From contig CACFTH010000006.1 in assembly GCA_902569185.1 (NCBI GenBank), forward strand, positions 1 to 51,387: a stretch of DNA of 51,387 bases. Reading direction: 5' to 3'. Shown piece after piece: positions 16,207 to 26,838 of the stretch (positions are counted from its first letter, which is position 1; every line of letters starts with the position of its first letter). The notes under the pieces are model-generated. The model was not told where the DNA came from and ran no database searches. It saw only the letters and a program-made list of their open reading frames with translations. This DNA is from an uncultured Pelagibacteraceae bacterium (lineage in GTDB: Bacteria > Pseudomonadota > Alphaproteobacteria > Pelagibacterales > Pelagibacteraceae). The translations under genes and the position numbers were made by a program.

Positions 16207-18260
16207 TAATTACCTTCCAATTTTGAAAAATCTATAAAAGTATTAAATGTAGAACAGAGTCTTTGCAAGAGTTCTAATCTATTGTTTTTAATATCGTTAT
16301 TTTCATCATTTACTTTAACATTGTCAAAAAACTTGTCGGTGGATAACTTAGCATCTGACAAAAGTTTAAGGTGATTCTCATAACTTTCTTTCCTCTCCTT
16401 ATAAGTAAAAGCTTTTCTTATATCGTTAATTTTATCAAATAATTCTTTTTCCTCGTCCTGTTTAAAAAGAACTGCATCGGGACCAGATTTTGATATGTTT
16501 TTTTCTCTATCAATAATATTGTGTGCTCTTTTGTAAGTTGAAACTGCATTTTTTCCAAGATCTTTTGATATAAATTTATTCATCACAAGTGTTTTTTTGT
16601 ATAGCTCAAGAAAATTATCATTAATATGTGAACTTAATGAGGCTTCAATTATATCAGCTCTAATCCTTTTTTCTTTAAATATATTTCTCATACGATCTCT
16701 GAAAAAATTAATTAATTCTAAATGTGTATTCTTATTTACATCTTTAACACCTTGCTCAGTGTAAAACCTTATTAAGTAATCTATCAAGTCCCTAAGACCA
16801 ACGGTTAGATTATTTTCAATAATAATTCTTAATAATCCTATGGCTGACCTTCTTAGAGCAAAAGGATCTTTTGAGCTTGTCGGTTTTTCATTTATTAAAA
16901 AGAAACCGACAAGTGTATCTAATTTATCTATTATCGATAGACCATAACTAATTGGTTTTTTTGGCACTGTTGAGGAAATACTAATTGGTAAATAATGTTC
17001 ACTAACAGCTCGAGATACGTCTTCTTCAAACCCCTGATTAGCAGCAAAATATTTTCCCATAATTCCTTGTAATTCTGGAAATTCTCCGACTAAACCTGAG
17101 ACTAAGTCAGATTTACAAATAGATGCAGCTATCTCAAGTTTTTCTTTTTTAATATCAAGTTGATCTGAAATATAGTAAGCCATTTTTCTTAATCTTTGTG
17201 TTTTGTCATAAATTGAACCTAAATTTTCATAAAACGTAATTTCTTTTAATTTATTAATCTGTTTGATTAAATTTAAAGATTTATCTTTTTCCCAAAAGAA
17301 ACTAGCATCAGAAAGTCTTGCGTCGACTACCCTTTCATTTCCTACTTTGATCACTTTTTTCTCGTCCTTTTTATTTGCAACTACAATAAAATCGTTGCTT
17401 ATTCTGTCTCTATGATCAACCAAAGTAAAATACCTTTGATGAGTTTGAAGAGTAGACCTAATGACCTCGGGGGGTAATTTTAAATAACTTTTATCAAATT
17501 GAGCAACTAATATGTTCGGATTATCAACTAAATTAGTTACTTCGGTAAGTAAATTTTGGTCAATAAAAACTTTAAAAGATTTTTTTTTACATATTGATGA
17601 AATTTTATCGTTAATAAATTTTTCACGTTCTCTATGATCAAGCATTATTGAATTGCTTTTTAAAATTTTGTTATACTCAGAAAAATTACTAATTTTTTTT
17701 TGTGTTATTGAGTAATTTTCCTCTATTTGTGTAAAATTTGAAGTCTCAAGGTGTTGATAATTAAATTTAAGCACTTTGTTTCCAAAAATAGCTAAAATTG
17801 ATCTTAATGGTCTACCCCAACTCATTTCATAATCAGACCATTTCATAGATTTTTTCCAAGATATTTCGTTAAGAGATTTTAATATGCATTTGATTAATTC
17901 TTCTTCACTATTAATTTCTTTTCCTTTTATCTTAACAAAATGAAAATTTCCCTTCTCCGTTTTTTTTTCATATAGTTCACTTAAACTAACAAATCTTGAT
18001 TTTGCAAAGTTTTCTAAAACTTTTTCTGGTACACCAACTTTCGGACCTTTTATTTCAGTCGGTAAAATTTTAATTTTATCTGGTAATTCAGAAATATGTG
18101 CGGCTACTCTTGTTGGCGTAGAATAGATCTCAAAGTTTCCATATTTTATATTTGCCTCATATAGTTTTTCTTCTAAGATTTTTTTAAATTGTTTTCTTGT
18201 GCTTATTTGAAGATTTGGTGGTATTTCCTCACTAAAAAATTCAATTAAAAGTTCAGACAT
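16206..18260 (-). CDS. glyS: Glycyl-tRNA synthetase beta subunit
   Basis: 684 residues, typical for the beta chain of the bacterial alpha2beta2 glycyl-tRNA synthetase; beta provides tRNA binding. It begins [15 protein letters not shown], the family N-terminus, and contains THQRYFTL, ANKKDEKKVIKVGNERVVDARLSDASFFWEKD and DPFALRRSAIGLLRI (each a recognised beta-chain block). The ATG overlaps the glyQ stop by one base, and its own stop overlaps the ppdK start by one base, indicating coupled translation of the subunits and ppdK. Confidence 0.96.
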   Translation of the reverse strand: MSELLIEFFSEEIPPNLQISTRKQFKKILEEKLYEANIKYGNFEIYSTPTRVAAHISELPDKIKILPTEIKGPKVGVPEKVLENFAKSRFVSLSELYEKKTEKGNFHFVKIKGKEINSEEELIKCILKSLNEISWKKSMKWSDYEMSWGRPLRSILAIFGNKVLKFNYQHLETSNFTQIEENYSITQKKISNFSEYNKILKSNSIMLDHREREKFINDKISSICKKKSFKVFIDQNLLTEVTNLVDNPNILVAQFDKSYLKLPPEVIRSTLQTHQRYFTLVDHRDRISNDFIVVANKKDEKKVIKVGNERVVDARLSDASFFWEKDKSLNLIKQINKLKEITFYENLGSIYDKTQRLRKMAYYISDQLDIKKEKLEIAASICKSDLVSGLVGEFPELQGIMGKYFAANQGFEEDVSRAVSEHYLPISISSTVPKKPISYGLSIIDKLDTLVGFFLINEKPTSSKDPFALRRSAIGLLRIIIENNLTVGLRDLIDYLIRFYTEQGVKDVNKNTHLELINFFRDRMRNIFKEKRIRADIIEASLSSHINDNFLELYKKTLVMNKFISKDLGKNAVSTYKRAHNIIDREKNISKSGPDAVLFKQDEEKELFDKINDIRKAFTYKERKESYENHLKLLSDAKLSTDKFFDNVKVNDENNDIKNNRLELLQRLCSTFNTFIDFSKLEGN

Positions 18261-19141
18261 TATCTTTCTTGATTTTCTAACCAGCCTGATCCGGCTCCCT
18301 TTGCTAATTCTCGAATTCTATTTATATAACCAGTTCTCTCTGCGACTGCGATTACACCTCTTGCATCTAGTAGATTAAAAATATGACTAGCTTTTAAACA
18401 TTGATCGTAAGCTGGCAAAGGAAGTTTTTGATCGAGAAGATTTTTACATTCCTGTTCTGCGATTTCAAAATTTTTTAGGAGAGAGTCGGTGTTAGCTTGA
18501 TCAAAATTATAAGCGGAAAATTCTTTTTCTGACTGAAGATAAACATCTCCATATTTAACTCCATTATCATTCCAGTCAATATCAAATACATTTTTCTTTC
18601 CTTGCACAAACATACAAATTCTCTCTAAGCCATATGTTAGCTCCACCGATATTGGTTTGCATTCTATTCCTGTCATCTTTTGAAAATAAGTAAATTGTGT
18701 AATTTCCATTCCATCACACCATACTTCCCAACCCAAACCTGCGGCTCCTAAAGTTGGACTCTCCCAATCATCTTCGACAAATCTTATGTCGTGTTCTTTA
18801 GAGTCTATGCCAATAGCCATTAAACTTTTTAAATACAATTGTTTAATATCTTTTGGAGATGGTTTTATTATAACCTGATATTGATAATAGTGTTGTAGTC
18901 GGTTTGGATTTTTTCCGTATCTTCCATCTGTTGGTCTTCTTGAAGGTTGAACGTAAGCTGCTTTCCAGGGTTTTGGTCCTAGTGATCTCAAAGTAGTTGC
19001 TGGATGAAAAGTGCCTGCTCCAACTTCTAAATCGTATGGTTGTAAAATAATGCAACCTTGTTTATCCCAAAATTTTTGTAAATTAAAAATTAAATTTTGA
19101 AATGATAAAACTGTATTTTTCTTTCTAGTTTTTTTTGGCAT
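18260..19141 (-). CDS. glyQ: Glycyl-tRNA synthetase alpha subunit
   Basis: The catalytic class II chain, 293 residues, which activates glycine and charges tRNA-Gly together with Gly[54 protein letters not shown] is the strongly conserved motif block (split here for reading: [30 protein letters not shown]). [18 protein letters not shown] and YGLERICM follow. The short extension KKTRKKNT at the N-terminus is basic and unremarkable. It starts immediately after the sppA-like gene without a gap. Confidence 0.96.
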   Translation of the reverse strand: MPKKTRKKNTVLSFQNLIFNLQKFWDKQGCIILQPYDLEVGAGTFHPATTLRSLGPKPWKAAYVQPSRRPTDGRYGKNPNRLQHYYQYQVIIKPSPKDIKQLYLKSLMAIGIDSKEHDIRFVEDDWESPTLGAAGLGWEVWCDGMEITQFTYFQKMTGIECKPISVELTYGLERICMFVQGKKNVFDIDWNDNGVKYGDVYLQSEKEFSAYNFDQANTDSLLKNFEIAEQECKNLLDQKLPLPAYDQCLKASHIFNLLDARGVIAVAERTGYINRIRELAKGAGSGWLENQER

Positions 19142-19954
19142 CTATAAACCAAATTTTTGCCACAGTGCTCTCTCTTCTATAACGCTTACTACATTATCAA
19201 CTTGATTATCTAGTGAGGAAGATAATCGTTTTGCTAAAAAACCTTTTTGTTTTTCAAACTTTTTAATTTCAATGTTCTCTCCAAACTTTTCTCTTAATAT
19301 TTGTTCTGCATTTCCAATTCCATCTATCAGTCCTAATTTTAAAGAAGTTGAACCTGACCAAAATTCACCTGTAAAAGTATTGTTTTTATCTGGATCTTTA
19401 AGTTTAGATCCACGACTTTTTTTTACTAAGTTTATAAAGTCTGAGTGTAGTTCTAATTGTAATTTTTTAATTCTCTCAATATCTTCGGGCTTTTCCTCTT
19501 TGAAGGGATCTAGGGTACTTTTATTTTTTCCAGCAGTGTATACTCTTCTTTGAACACCTATTCTTTTGATAGCATCCTGAAACCCAAAAGATGCAGATAT
19601 AACACCGATTGATCCAACTATTGAACTAGAATTTGCATAGATCTCATCACCTGCACAAGCAATTAGATAGCCGCCTGAAGCCGCAACATCTTCTGCAAAA
19701 ACAATTACTTTTTTATTATTTTTTTTTGCAAGTTGTCTGATGTAATCGTGAATTAAATGCGATTGGACTGGAGAACCTCCTGGTGAGTTTATTGATATTG
19801 CTATAGTTTTAGCCTTTTTAAATGAAAATGCTTTTTTAATAATCTCTTGTTGGCCAGAAAAATCTATGCCTTGCCTAAATCGTCCAGCTGATCCAATGAC
19901 TCCAGCTAGTCTGACATGAGGAACAATAATTTTTTTTTTAAAAATTGAAAACAT
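19142..19954 (-). CDS. sppA: S49-family serine peptidase (SppA/SohB-like)
   Basis: 270 residues, the short single-domain form. The nucleophile is S93 in AASGGY, and the general-base lysine is probably K145 in AGKNKSTLDPF; together they give the Ser-Lys dyad of signal peptide peptidases. INSPGGSPVQ (55-64) and SSIVGSIGVI are further S49 signatures. These enzymes degrade leftover signal peptides or membrane-bound fragments. The N-terminus (MFSIFKKKIIVPHVRL) is only mildly hydrophobic, so membrane anchoring is uncertain. It is the first gene of the sppA-glyQ-glyS-ppdK unit and is divergent from ispB across 147 bases. Confidence 0.88.
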   Translation of the reverse strand: MFSIFKKKIIVPHVRLAGVIGSAGRFRQGIDFSGQQEIIKKAFSFKKAKTIAISINSPGGSPVQSHLIHDYIRQLAKKNNKKVIVFAEDVAASGGYLIACAGDEIYANSSSIVGSIGVISASFGFQDAIKRIGVQRRVYTAGKNKSTLDPFKEEKPEDIERIKKLQLELHSDFINLVKKSRGSKLKDPDKNNTFTGEFWSGSTSLKLGLIDGIGNAEQILREKFGENIEIKKFEKQKGFLAKRLSSSLDNQVDNVVSVIEERALWQKFGL

Positions 19955-20086
19955 ATGATTAAAGGTTAATAATAATTCTTATATCAGCACATAAATTAAA
20001 TTGAAATATAAATTACGCTACTCATGGTTGAAAATGACATGCGTCACAGAGGTCTAAAATAATAATTAATTAATTTTTGAAAAGTA

Positions 20087-20092
20087 TATAAT
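20087..20092 (+). promoter_or_regulatory. TATAAT box nine bases before the ispB start codon
   Basis: A consensus TATAAT ends nine bases upstream of the ATG at 20102, with no good -35 and no Shine-Dalgarno sequence. If used, transcription would begin almost at the start codon, giving a leaderless message. Confidence 0.3.
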
Positions 20093-20101
20093 AATTATCT
20101 T

Positions 20102-21115
20102 ATGGGTTCTGTAATTCCTTTAAAAAAATCTGCAAATAACGCTTATTTAGATTTAAGAAACCACTTAAATGATAAGCTTGATTCTGTCGAAAAACTAATA
20201 AAAAACAAACTCAAAAGTGATGTCCCATTAATAAAAAAAATGAGTGATTATCACCTTAATTCAGGTGGCAAAAGAATAAGGGCTCTTCTAACAATGGGTT
20301 GCTCAAAATTAGGTGGTTATTCAAAGGGTGATAGAGATGTAAATCTTGCAGCGTGTGTTGAATTAATTCACAGCGCAACCCTACTTCACGATGATGTAAT
20401 TGATCAAAGTAAAGTACGAAGGGGTAACAAAACTCCAAATCACATATGGGGAAATCAATCTTCTATATTGGTTGGAGATTATTTACTAAGCAGATGTTTT
20501 GAAATGATGGTTGAAGATGGAAATCTAGAGATATTGAAACTTCTTTCATCAACATCAACTAAAATTGCCCAAGGAGAAGTTATGCAGCTTCAACATAAAG
20601 GTGAAGCTGACCTTTTAGAAGAAAATTATTTAAAAATAATAAATTTAAAAACTGCTTCACTGTTTTCAGCGGCTACTAGAGTTGGTGCGTGTTTATCAGA
20701 TTTGGATATTAAGAAGAAAGACGCTTTAGAGTCATATGGTAAAAACTTAGGTTTAGCTTTTCAAATTGCAGACGATGCTTTGGATTATTTTTCTAAAGAA
20801 AAAATATTTGGAAAGGAAATTGGTAAAGATTTTTTTGAAGGTAAAGTAACTCTGCCAGTCATAATAGTATATCAAAAAGCTAATTCTATAGAAAGAACAT
20901 TTTTAATTAATACTTTTAAAAAAGAAGTTAGAAATAAAATAGATTTGGAGGAGACTCAAAGACTAATTAAAAAATATAAGGCATTAGAGGCAACTTTTAA
21001 AAGAGCAGAGTACTTTGTAAATGTTTCTTACGATGCTTTGGGTATTTTCGAAAATTCAGAAGAAAAAAATATTTTACAAAACCTAACTAGTTTTAGCCTA
21101 AACAGATCTTTCTAA
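20102..21115 (+). CDS. ispB: Long-chain polyprenyl (octaprenyl-type) diphosphate synthase
   Basis: A trans-prenyltransferase of 337 residues that builds the side chain of ubiquinone. The two aspartate-rich motifs are DDVID (97-101, in LLHDDVIDQSKVRRG) and DDALD (224-228, in QIADDALDYF). GGKRIRALL precedes the first. The short DDxxD spacing and length match IspB-type enzymes, in contrast to the shorter farnesyl-type synthase at 24774-25646. The exact chain length cannot be read from the sequence. It ends with a four-base overlap with the convergent pdxH. Confidence 0.93.
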   Translation: MGSVIPLKKSANNAYLDLRNHLNDKLDSVEKLIKNKLKSDVPLIKKMSDYHLNSGGKRIRALLTMGCSKLGGYSKGDRDVNLAACVELIHSATLLHDDVIDQSKVRRGNKTPNHIWGNQSSILVGDYLLSRCFEMMVEDGNLEILKLLSSTSTKIAQGEVMQLQHKGEADLLEENYLKIINLKTASLFSAATRVGACLSDLDIKKKDALESYGKNLGLAFQIADDALDYFSKEKIFGKEIGKDFFEGKVTLPVIIVYQKANSIERTFLINTFKKEVRNKIDLEETQRLIKKYKALEATFKRAEYFVNVSYDALGIFENSEEKNILQNLTSFSLNRSF

Positions 21116-21744
21116 GGATAAAGTATTTCTTTTACCCAATTGTTATTTTCTTTTTTGTAGTTAAGTCTTTCGTGAATTCTATTTTTTATTTCCAACCAAA
21201 ACTCAATTCGTTCAGGTTTTAGATTCCAACCAGACCAGTGGGGTGGTCTAGGCACTTTATTTTCGTCTGGATATTTTTTTTTAAATTCTTCAAACCTTTG
21301 GATTAACTCTTCCCTATTTTTCATAACACTGGATTGTGATGATGCCCACGCTCCTATTCTGCTTCTATAAGCTCTTGAATTATAATATTTGTCAGCAATC
21401 TTATCATCAACAACATTTACTTTACCAGAAATTCTTATTTGTCTTCTAAGACTTTTCCAATGAAAGCACATTGAGGCATTAGGATTTTTTTTAAGATCAA
21501 TTCCTTTTTTGCTATTAAAATTAGTATAAAAAATAAAACCATCCTCGTTATAACCTTTTAACAAAACCATTCTCACGCTTGGAATTCCATTAGGTGTTGA
21601 AGTTGCAAGCGACAATGCGTTTGGATCGTTAATTTCACTTTTTTCGGCAACAGAGAACCAATTTTTAAACAAAACAATAGGATTTGCCTCATCCCCAAAG
21701 CAATTATCCAGTCCTAACGAATTTTGGCCATTTTTTTGATTCAT
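21112..21744 (-). CDS. pdxH: Pyridoxamine 5'-phosphate oxidase
   Basis: 210 residues, normal length. This FMN enzyme oxidises pyridoxine or pyridoxamine phosphate to pyridoxal phosphate. Signatures are ALSLATSTPNGIPSVRMVLLKG, FYTNFNSKKG, CFHWKSLRRQIRISG and the C-terminal PPHWSGWNLKPERIEFW plus RIHERL. It is a single gene between ispB (convergent) and aroC (divergent, 34 bases away). SAR11 cells are often limited in vitamin pathways, and PdxH would also serve salvage. Confidence 0.96.
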   Translation of the reverse strand: MNQKNGQNSLGLDNCFGDEANPIVLFKNWFSVAEKSEINDPNALSLATSTPNGIPSVRMVLLKGYNEDGFIFYTNFNSKKGIDLKKNPNASMCFHWKSLRRQIRISGKVNVVDDKIADKYYNSRAYRSRIGAWASSQSSVMKNREELIQRFEEFKKKYPDENKVPRPPHWSGWNLKPERIEFWLEIKNRIHERLNYKKENNNWVKEILYP

Positions 21745-21778
21745 AATTAATATAAAATAATTTATACATTAAATATCG

Positions 21779-22861
21779 ATGTCTTTTAATACTTTTGGAA
21801 AAATATTTAGATTTACGACTTGGGGTGAGTCACATGGTCCAGCTATAGGCTGTATTATCGACGGTTGCCCACCAAATATCCCAATTTCTGAGAAGGAAAT
21901 ACAGATAGATATGGATCGTAGAAGACCTGGTAACACTAAGTTTGTGTCTCAAAGAAAAGAGTCGGATAAAATAGAAATTTTGTCTGGTGTATTTGATGGA
22001 AAGTCTACGGGGACTCCTATTTCAATATTAATAAGAAATGAAGACAAAAGATCTAGAGATTATGAGTCAATAAAGAATAAGTTTAGACCAGGCCATGCTG
22101 ATTTCACATATTTTAAAAAATATGGAATTAGAGATTTTAGAGGAGGAGGAAGACAGTCTGCAAGAGAAACAGCCTCAAGAGTTGCTGCTGGTGCTATAGC
22201 TAGAATAGTATTAAAAAATTTATTAGGAAAAAAGTTTAGTATTTACGGAGCTGTTATACAGTTAGGATTAATGGGCTGTAATAGAAAAAATTGGAATAAT
22301 AAAGAAATAAGAAAAAACCCATTTTTTTGCCCTGACAAAAAATCAGTAAAACTTTGGGAAAAATATTTGATGGCAGTAAGAAAATCTGGTTCATCATGTG
22401 GTGCTATAATTGAGCTAAGAGCAAATGGTATACCTGCAGGACTTGGTTCACCAATTTACTCTAAACTTGATACTGACATAGCGGGTGCTTTAATGAGTAT
22501 TAATGCTGTTAAGGGAGTAAATATAGGTGCAGGTATGGGTGCTGCATATTTATCAGGGGAAGAAAATTCCGATGAAATGAGATCTAAATCTGGAAAAGCT
22601 AAATTTAAAAGTAATAATGCTGGAGGAATACTTGGTGGTATTTCCTCAGGGCAGGAAATAATTGCTTCATTTGCAGTAAAGCCTACTTCGTCGATAATAA
22701 ATAGTAGAGAAACAATTGATAAAAGAGGAAAAAATACAAAAATATCTGTCAGAGGACGTCATGATCCTTGTGTTGGTATAAGAGCTGTTCCTATTGGTGA
22801 AGCTATGCTTTCATGCGTGTTGCTAGACCACTTTTTAATGAATAGAGCTCAGTGTGGTTAA
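21779..22861 (+). CDS. aroC: Chorismate synthase
   Basis: 360 residues. It removes phosphate from EPSP to form chorismate, using reduced FMN, the last shikimate-pathway step. Hallmarks are [18 protein letters not shown] near the N-terminus, [39 protein letters not shown] and [19 protein letters not shown]. The motifs are intact. The gene starts 34 bases from the divergent pdxH start and ends with a TTAA shared with the convergent dxs stop. Confidence 0.97.
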   Translation: MSFNTFGKIFRFTTWGESHGPAIGCIIDGCPPNIPISEKEIQIDMDRRRPGNTKFVSQRKESDKIEILSGVFDGKSTGTPISILIRNEDKRSRDYESIKNKFRPGHADFTYFKKYGIRDFRGGGRQSARETASRVAAGAIARIVLKNLLGKKFSIYGAVIQLGLMGCNRKNWNNKEIRKNPFFCPDKKSVKLWEKYLMAVRKSGSSCGAIIELRANGIPAGLGSPIYSKLDTDIAGALMSINAVKGVNIGAGMGAAYLSGEENSDEMRSKSGKAKFKSNNAGGILGGISSGQEIIASFAVKPTSSIINSRETIDKRGKNTKISVRGRHDPCVGIRAVPIGEAMLSCVLLDHFLMNRAQCG

Positions 22862-24774
22862 GATAAGTTTTTATTTTTTGCAATAACCACGTTAGAATTT
22901 AGAATACTTTCAATTTTCTCAACAATACTGTTACTGTCTAATCCAGCTGTTTTATACATGTTATCAGGTGTATCTTGATCTAAAAATTTATCAGGTAAAA
23001 TCATAGATCTAAATTTTAATCCACTATCAAAAAATCCTCTTTCAGATAAAAGATTTGAAACATGGGATCCAAAACCACCTATAGAACCTTCTTCAATTGT
23101 CAAAACAGATTCATGGTTTGAAGCTAATTCAAGAATTAATTTTTCATCTAAAGGCTTTGCAAATCTCGCGTCAAAAATTGTCACAAAAATTCCTTTCTTA
23201 TTTAAAGTTTTGGCAGCTTTTTTACATTCATTCATCCTTGCTCCGAAATTTAGAATTGCTAAATGTTTTCCAGAAGAAATAATTCTACCTTTGCCAATTT
23301 CAATAGTCTCACTAATATCCGGTAGTTCTACACCATAACCGCTTCCCCTAGGATATCTGAAGGCTGATGGCCTATCATTAATGTTTACTGATGTATTTAT
23401 CATTCTTACTAATTCAGCCTCGTCGCTTGCTGCCATTACAACAAAATTTGGCAGAGTAGAGAGGTATGTAGTATCGAATGATCCAGCATGAGTTGCGCCA
23501 TCTGAGCCGACTAAGCCTGCTCTATCTATGGCAAATCTAACTGGTAAAGATTGTATTGCAACATCATGAACAACTTGATCATAGGCTCTTTGTAAAAAGG
23601 TTGAGTAAATAGCAGCATAAGGTTTGTATCCTTCGGTAGCTAATCCAGCAGCAAAAGTTACTCCGTGTTGTTCAGCTATGCCCACATCAAACATCCTATC
23701 AGGAAACTTTTTTTGAAAAAGATCTAGTCCGGTTCCCGATGGCATTGCACCAGTAATTGCTACAATCTTCGTATCGTTTTGAGCATGTTTAATTAAAGTA
23801 TTCGCAAAAACCTTTGTATAAGAAGGTCCTGCTGTTTTACCTTTTACTTGTTTACCAGTTAAAACATCAAATTTTGATACCCCATGATATTTATCACCTG
23901 ACTCTTCAGCGGGTTTATATCCTTTACCCTTTTTGGTAATTGCATGAATTAATATTGGACCTTGATGATTTGAATTTTTTACATTTTCTAAAATTGTAAC
24001 TAAATTATTCACATCATGTCCGTCAATGGGGCCTATATAATAAAACCCAAGTTGGCTGAATAATGTTCCACCAGTCACCGCGCTTCTAAGTAGATCCTCT
24101 GCTTTACCCGCGCTTTTTGAAAATCTTCTTGAAAATGCTGAAAGAATTAATTTTATGGTTTCGCGGAAACTGAAATATATTTTTCCAGACAAAAGTCTTG
24201 CAAGATATTTGCTCATTGCTCCAACTGGTGGTGCAATTGACATATCATTATCATTTAGAACAACAATCAATTTTGATTTCATTGCTCCAGCGTTATTCAT
24301 TGCTTCATAGGCCATTCCTGCGCTCATTGCTCCATCACCTATGACAGCAACAACATTATTTTTATCATTGGAAAGCTTCTTAGCTGTAGCCATTCCAAGA
24401 GTTGATGATATCGATGTAGAACTATGTGCTGCTCCAAATGGATCATATTCGCTCTCTGATCTTTTAGTAAATCCTGAAAGCCCTCCACCTTTTCTTAATG
24501 TTCTTATTCTATCTCGTCTGCCTGTAATTAACTTGTGTGGATAGCATTGATGACCAACATCCCAAACTAATTTATCTTTTGGAGTATTAAAGACATAGTG
24601 CAAAGCAACAGTAAGCTCTACAACGCCCAGACCTGCTCCTAGATGACCTCCGGTTTCTGATACAACATCGATGAGTTCGGATCTCAGTTCTTCTGAAACT
24701 TGATCTAACTGATTTTTGCTTAGTTTCCTTAAATCTGAGGGAAAATTAATATTATCTAATAATTCTTTTTTCAT
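22858..24774 (-). CDS. dxs: 1-deoxy-D-xylulose-5-phosphate synthase
   Basis: A thiamine-diphosphate enzyme of 638 residues that joins pyruvate and glyceraldehyde 3-phosphate, the first step of the MEP isoprenoid pathway. The TPP motif [18 protein letters not shown], the [23 protein letters not shown] start region and KFDVLTGKQ are recognisable, as is the C-terminal transketolase domain with [15 protein letters not shown]. The start ATG overlaps the ispA stop (TAATG). It completes an xseB-ispA-dxs operon, a common proteobacterial order, and depends on thiamine, whose synthesis in SAR11 relies on imported precursor. Confidence 0.97.
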   Translation of the reverse strand: MKKELLDNINFPSDLRKLSKNQLDQVSEELRSELIDVVSETGGHLGAGLGVVELTVALHYVFNTPKDKLVWDVGHQCYPHKLITGRRDRIRTLRKGGGLSGFTKRSESEYDPFGAAHSSTSISSTLGMATAKKLSNDKNNVVAVIGDGAMSAGMAYEAMNNAGAMKSKLIVVLNDNDMSIAPPVGAMSKYLARLLSGKIYFSFRETIKLILSAFSRRFSKSAGKAEDLLRSAVTGGTLFSQLGFYYIGPIDGHDVNNLVTILENVKNSNHQGPILIHAITKKGKGYKPAEESGDKYHGVSKFDVLTGKQVKGKTAGPSYTKVFANTLIKHAQNDTKIVAITGAMPSGTGLDLFQKKFPDRMFDVGIAEQHGVTFAAGLATEGYKPYAAIYSTFLQRAYDQVVHDVAIQSLPVRFAIDRAGLVGSDGATHAGSFDTTYLSTLPNFVVMAASDEAELVRMINTSVNINDRPSAFRYPRGSGYGVELPDISETIEIGKGRIISSGKHLAILNFGARMNECKKAAKTLNKKGIFVTIFDARFAKPLDEKLILELASNHESVLTIEEGSIGGFGSHVSNLLSERGFFDSGLKFRSMILPDKFLDQDTPDNMYKTAGLDSNSIVEKIESILNSNVVIAKNKNLS

Positions 24775-25646
24775 TAAAAACTTCTATTTAATATAAAATC
24801 TGATACCTCAATTAACTTATTTGATTTTTTTCCATATTTTTTTAATTTATTTATTATCATCTTTTTTCTGTCCAAAGCAAACCCTAAAGTTTTTTCATAA
24901 CCAAATAATTTAATCAATGTGGATTTCCCCTTTTTTTTATCTTTCTTGACTGGTTTGCCAGTGTTTTTTTTATTTCCTTTTATGTCTAAAAGATCATCTG
25001 CAATTTGAAACAATAATCCTAATTCCGCCCCAACCTTGCTCATTTCTTTTTGTGTCTTGATACTTTTTTTAGCTATAATTGCCGGTGCTAAACAACAAAA
25101 TTCAAATAATTTTCCTGTTTTTTTTCTCTGCATATTGATAATTTTTTTAGAATCAATTTTCTTTTTTTCGTAATTAAGATCTAAAAATTGACCTCCTGCA
25201 ATACCAACGTGACCAGCACATTCAGATAATTTTTTTATAAGATTTAATTTAACAGTTGTATCAATATTAAATTTTTTGTCCGCTATTATTTCAAAAGCTA
25301 ATGTAAGCAAGGAGTTTCCAGCAAGTATCGCTGTTGACTCGCCAAATTTAATGTGTGTTGATGGTTTTCCTCGCCTTAATGTGTCGTTATCCATGCACGG
25401 TAAGTCGTCATGAATTAAGGAGTAAGAATGTATACATTCTACAGCAGCACACAAATTAATTATTTGATTAGGTTTAATATTAAATATTTTTGATGAATTA
25501 AAAATGATTGTTGATCTAATCTTTTTTCCACCAAATAAAGTGCCATATTTCATTACAGGGATGAGCTCTGAATACTTTTGTGTATTGAAATATTTCTTTA
25601 TAAATGTATCTACAATCCTTGCATTTTGTTTAATATTTTTAAGCAT
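24774..25646 (-). CDS. ispA: Farnesyl diphosphate synthase-type polyprenyl synthetase
   Basis: 290 residues. It condenses IPP with DMAPP/GPP to farnesyl (possibly geranylgeranyl) diphosphate. The first aspartate motif has the bacterial DDxxxxD form, DDLPCMD at 80-86 (in [19 protein letters not shown]), and the second is DDLLD at 217-221. GGKKIRSTI precedes them. The operon position between xseB and dxs supports the farnesyl assignment. The product feeds quinones, bactoprenol and, through other genes, retinal for the rhodopsin. Lysine-rich spacers near the C-terminus reflect the AT bias. Confidence 0.92.
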   Translation of the reverse strand: MLKNIKQNARIVDTFIKKYFNTQKYSELIPVMKYGTLFGGKKIRSTIIFNSSKIFNIKPNQIINLCAAVECIHSYSLIHDDLPCMDNDTLRRGKPSTHIKFGESTAILAGNSLLTLAFEIIADKKFNIDTTVKLNLIKKLSECAGHVGIAGGQFLDLNYEKKKIDSKKIINMQRKKTGKLFEFCCLAPAIIAKKSIKTQKEMSKVGAELGLLFQIADDLLDIKGNKKNTGKPVKKDKKKGKSTLIKLFGYEKTLGFALDRKKMIINKLKKYGKKSNKLIEVSDFILNRSF

Positions 25647-25659
25647 TGAAAATGATTAA

Positions 25660-25875
25660 TTATTTTTTTTTACCCATTGAATGTATTTTATTTAGTTTTT
25701 CCTTAAAAACGTTATCTACATGATTATTCAATAGCAATAATCTTTCATAATCTTTCTTTGAATTCTCTAAATCTATCCCATTATCCTCTAATCTTTTTAA
25801 AATATCTAATATTTCAATTTTAGCTTCGTTTATTGATTTACTTTTAATGTCAGGTGGAATATTTTTGGTTTTCAT
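25660..25875 (-). CDS. xseB: Exodeoxyribonuclease VII small subunit
   Basis: 71 residues, the usual size. The pattern ILDILKRLEDNGIDLENSKKDYERLLLL matches the XseB helical hairpin, which binds the catalytic XseA subunit to form a single-strand-specific exonuclease. xseA is not in the window. The location directly upstream of ispA and dxs is the conserved proteobacterial arrangement and strengthens a call that length alone would leave weak. It is divergent from tsaC with only 21 bases between start codons. Confidence 0.85.
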   Translation of the reverse strand: MKTKNIPPDIKSKSINEAKIEILDILKRLEDNGIDLENSKKDYERLLLLNNHVDNVFKEKLNKIHSMGKKK

Positions 25876-25881
25876 TAAACT

Positions 25882-25887
25882 TATAAT
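25882..25887 (+). promoter_or_regulatory. TATAAT box nine bases before the tsaC start codon
   Basis: A consensus TATAAT lies in the 21-base gap between the divergent xseB and tsaC starts, ending nine bases before the tsaC ATG at 25897. There is no Shine-Dalgarno sequence, so a leaderless transcript is likely if it is used. The arrangement is the same as at ispB. Confidence 0.3.
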
Positions 25888-25896
25888 AATCTTAAT

Positions 25897-26838
25897 ATGA
25901 AAAATATCTATAGAAATTCTTTTTACAACCTTAATAAAGCTAAAAGAATTTTAGAAAAAAACCAAATTTTAGCATTGCCGACAGAAACTGTATATGGGTT
26001 AGCAGGAAATGCTTATTCACATAAATCTGTTAAGAGAATATATAGTTTAAAGAAGAGACCTCAAAAAAATCCGCTTATTATTCATTATTATAATTTAGAG
26101 CTATTAAAAAAAGATGCAGAATATGACAAAAATTTTTTAAGACTTTATAAAAAATTTTCTCCTGGGCCCCTTACATATATTTTAAAAAAGAAAAAAAAAT
26201 CAAAAGTTTCAAAATTTGCTAATGCAAAACTAAAAACTATTGCGGTGAGATTCCCAAAAAATAAAATTATTAGATCTTTATTGAAAAAATTAGCTTTCCC
26301 TTTAGCAATACCAAGCGCAAATATTTCCACTGGGGTAAGTCCAACAGATCCATTGGATGTGGTTGATGAATTTAAAAATAAAATTAAATTTATTTTAAAT
26401 GGTGGAAAATCATTAATTGGGCTTGAGTCGACTGTGATAAATTTAAGTAGTAAACCAGCAATTTTGAGACCGGGATCAATAAGTCGTACTCAAATTGAAA
26501 AGGTATTGGGAAAAAAAGTCTCAAATGTAACTAAATCTAAATTTGTGATTTCACCCGGTATGCACAAAAGACATTATTCACCAGGCATACCAATTAAACT
26601 TAATTCGATTAAACCTGATTATAAGGCCGCATTCATTGTTTTTGGAAAAAAGTATAAAATGAAAAAAAATATGTTTAATTTAAGTAAAAAAAGTAACCTT
26701 AAAGAAGCGGCCAAAAATTTATATAAAGTTTTGAGAAAGATAAAAAAATTAAAATATAAAAAAATTAACGTAGTTAAAATTCCAAATAAAAATATTGGAA
26801 TTGCGATCAATGATAGATTAAAGAAAGCGTCAAATTAA
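25897..26838 (+). CDS. tsaC: Threonylcarbamoyl-AMP synthase (Sua5 type)
   Basis: 313 residues, the longer Sua5 form with an N-terminal YrdC domain (LPTETVYGLAGNAY, SLKKRPQKNPL, IPSANIS, GLESTVINLS and ILRPGSIS) and a C-terminal Sua5 domain joined by SPGMHKRHYSPG. It makes threonylcarbamoyl-adenylate from threonine, bicarbonate and ATP for t6A37 modification of ANN-reading tRNAs. The following ABC ATPase gene starts at the base after its stop, so the exporter genes are likely expressed with it. Confidence 0.94.
   Translation: MKNIYRNSFYNLNKAKRILEKNQILALPTETVYGLAGNAYSHKSVKRIYSLKKRPQKNPLIIHYYNLELLKKDAEYDKNFLRLYKKFSPGPLTYILKKKKKSKVSKFANAKLKTIAVRFPKNKIIRSLLKKLAFPLAIPSANISTGVSPTDPLDVVDEFKNKIKFILNGGKSLIGLESTVINLSSKPAILRPGSISRTQIEKVLGKKVSNVTKSKFVISPGMHKRHYSPGIPIKLNSIKPDYKAAFIVFGKKYKMKKNMFNLSKKSNLKEAAKNLYKVLRKIKKLKYKKINVVKIPNKNIGIAINDRLKKASN

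Noticed and set aside
20035-20046. TGAC-N4-GTCA dyad in the sppA/ispB divergent gap
   Set aside because: The arms are only four bases and do not extend; expected by chance.
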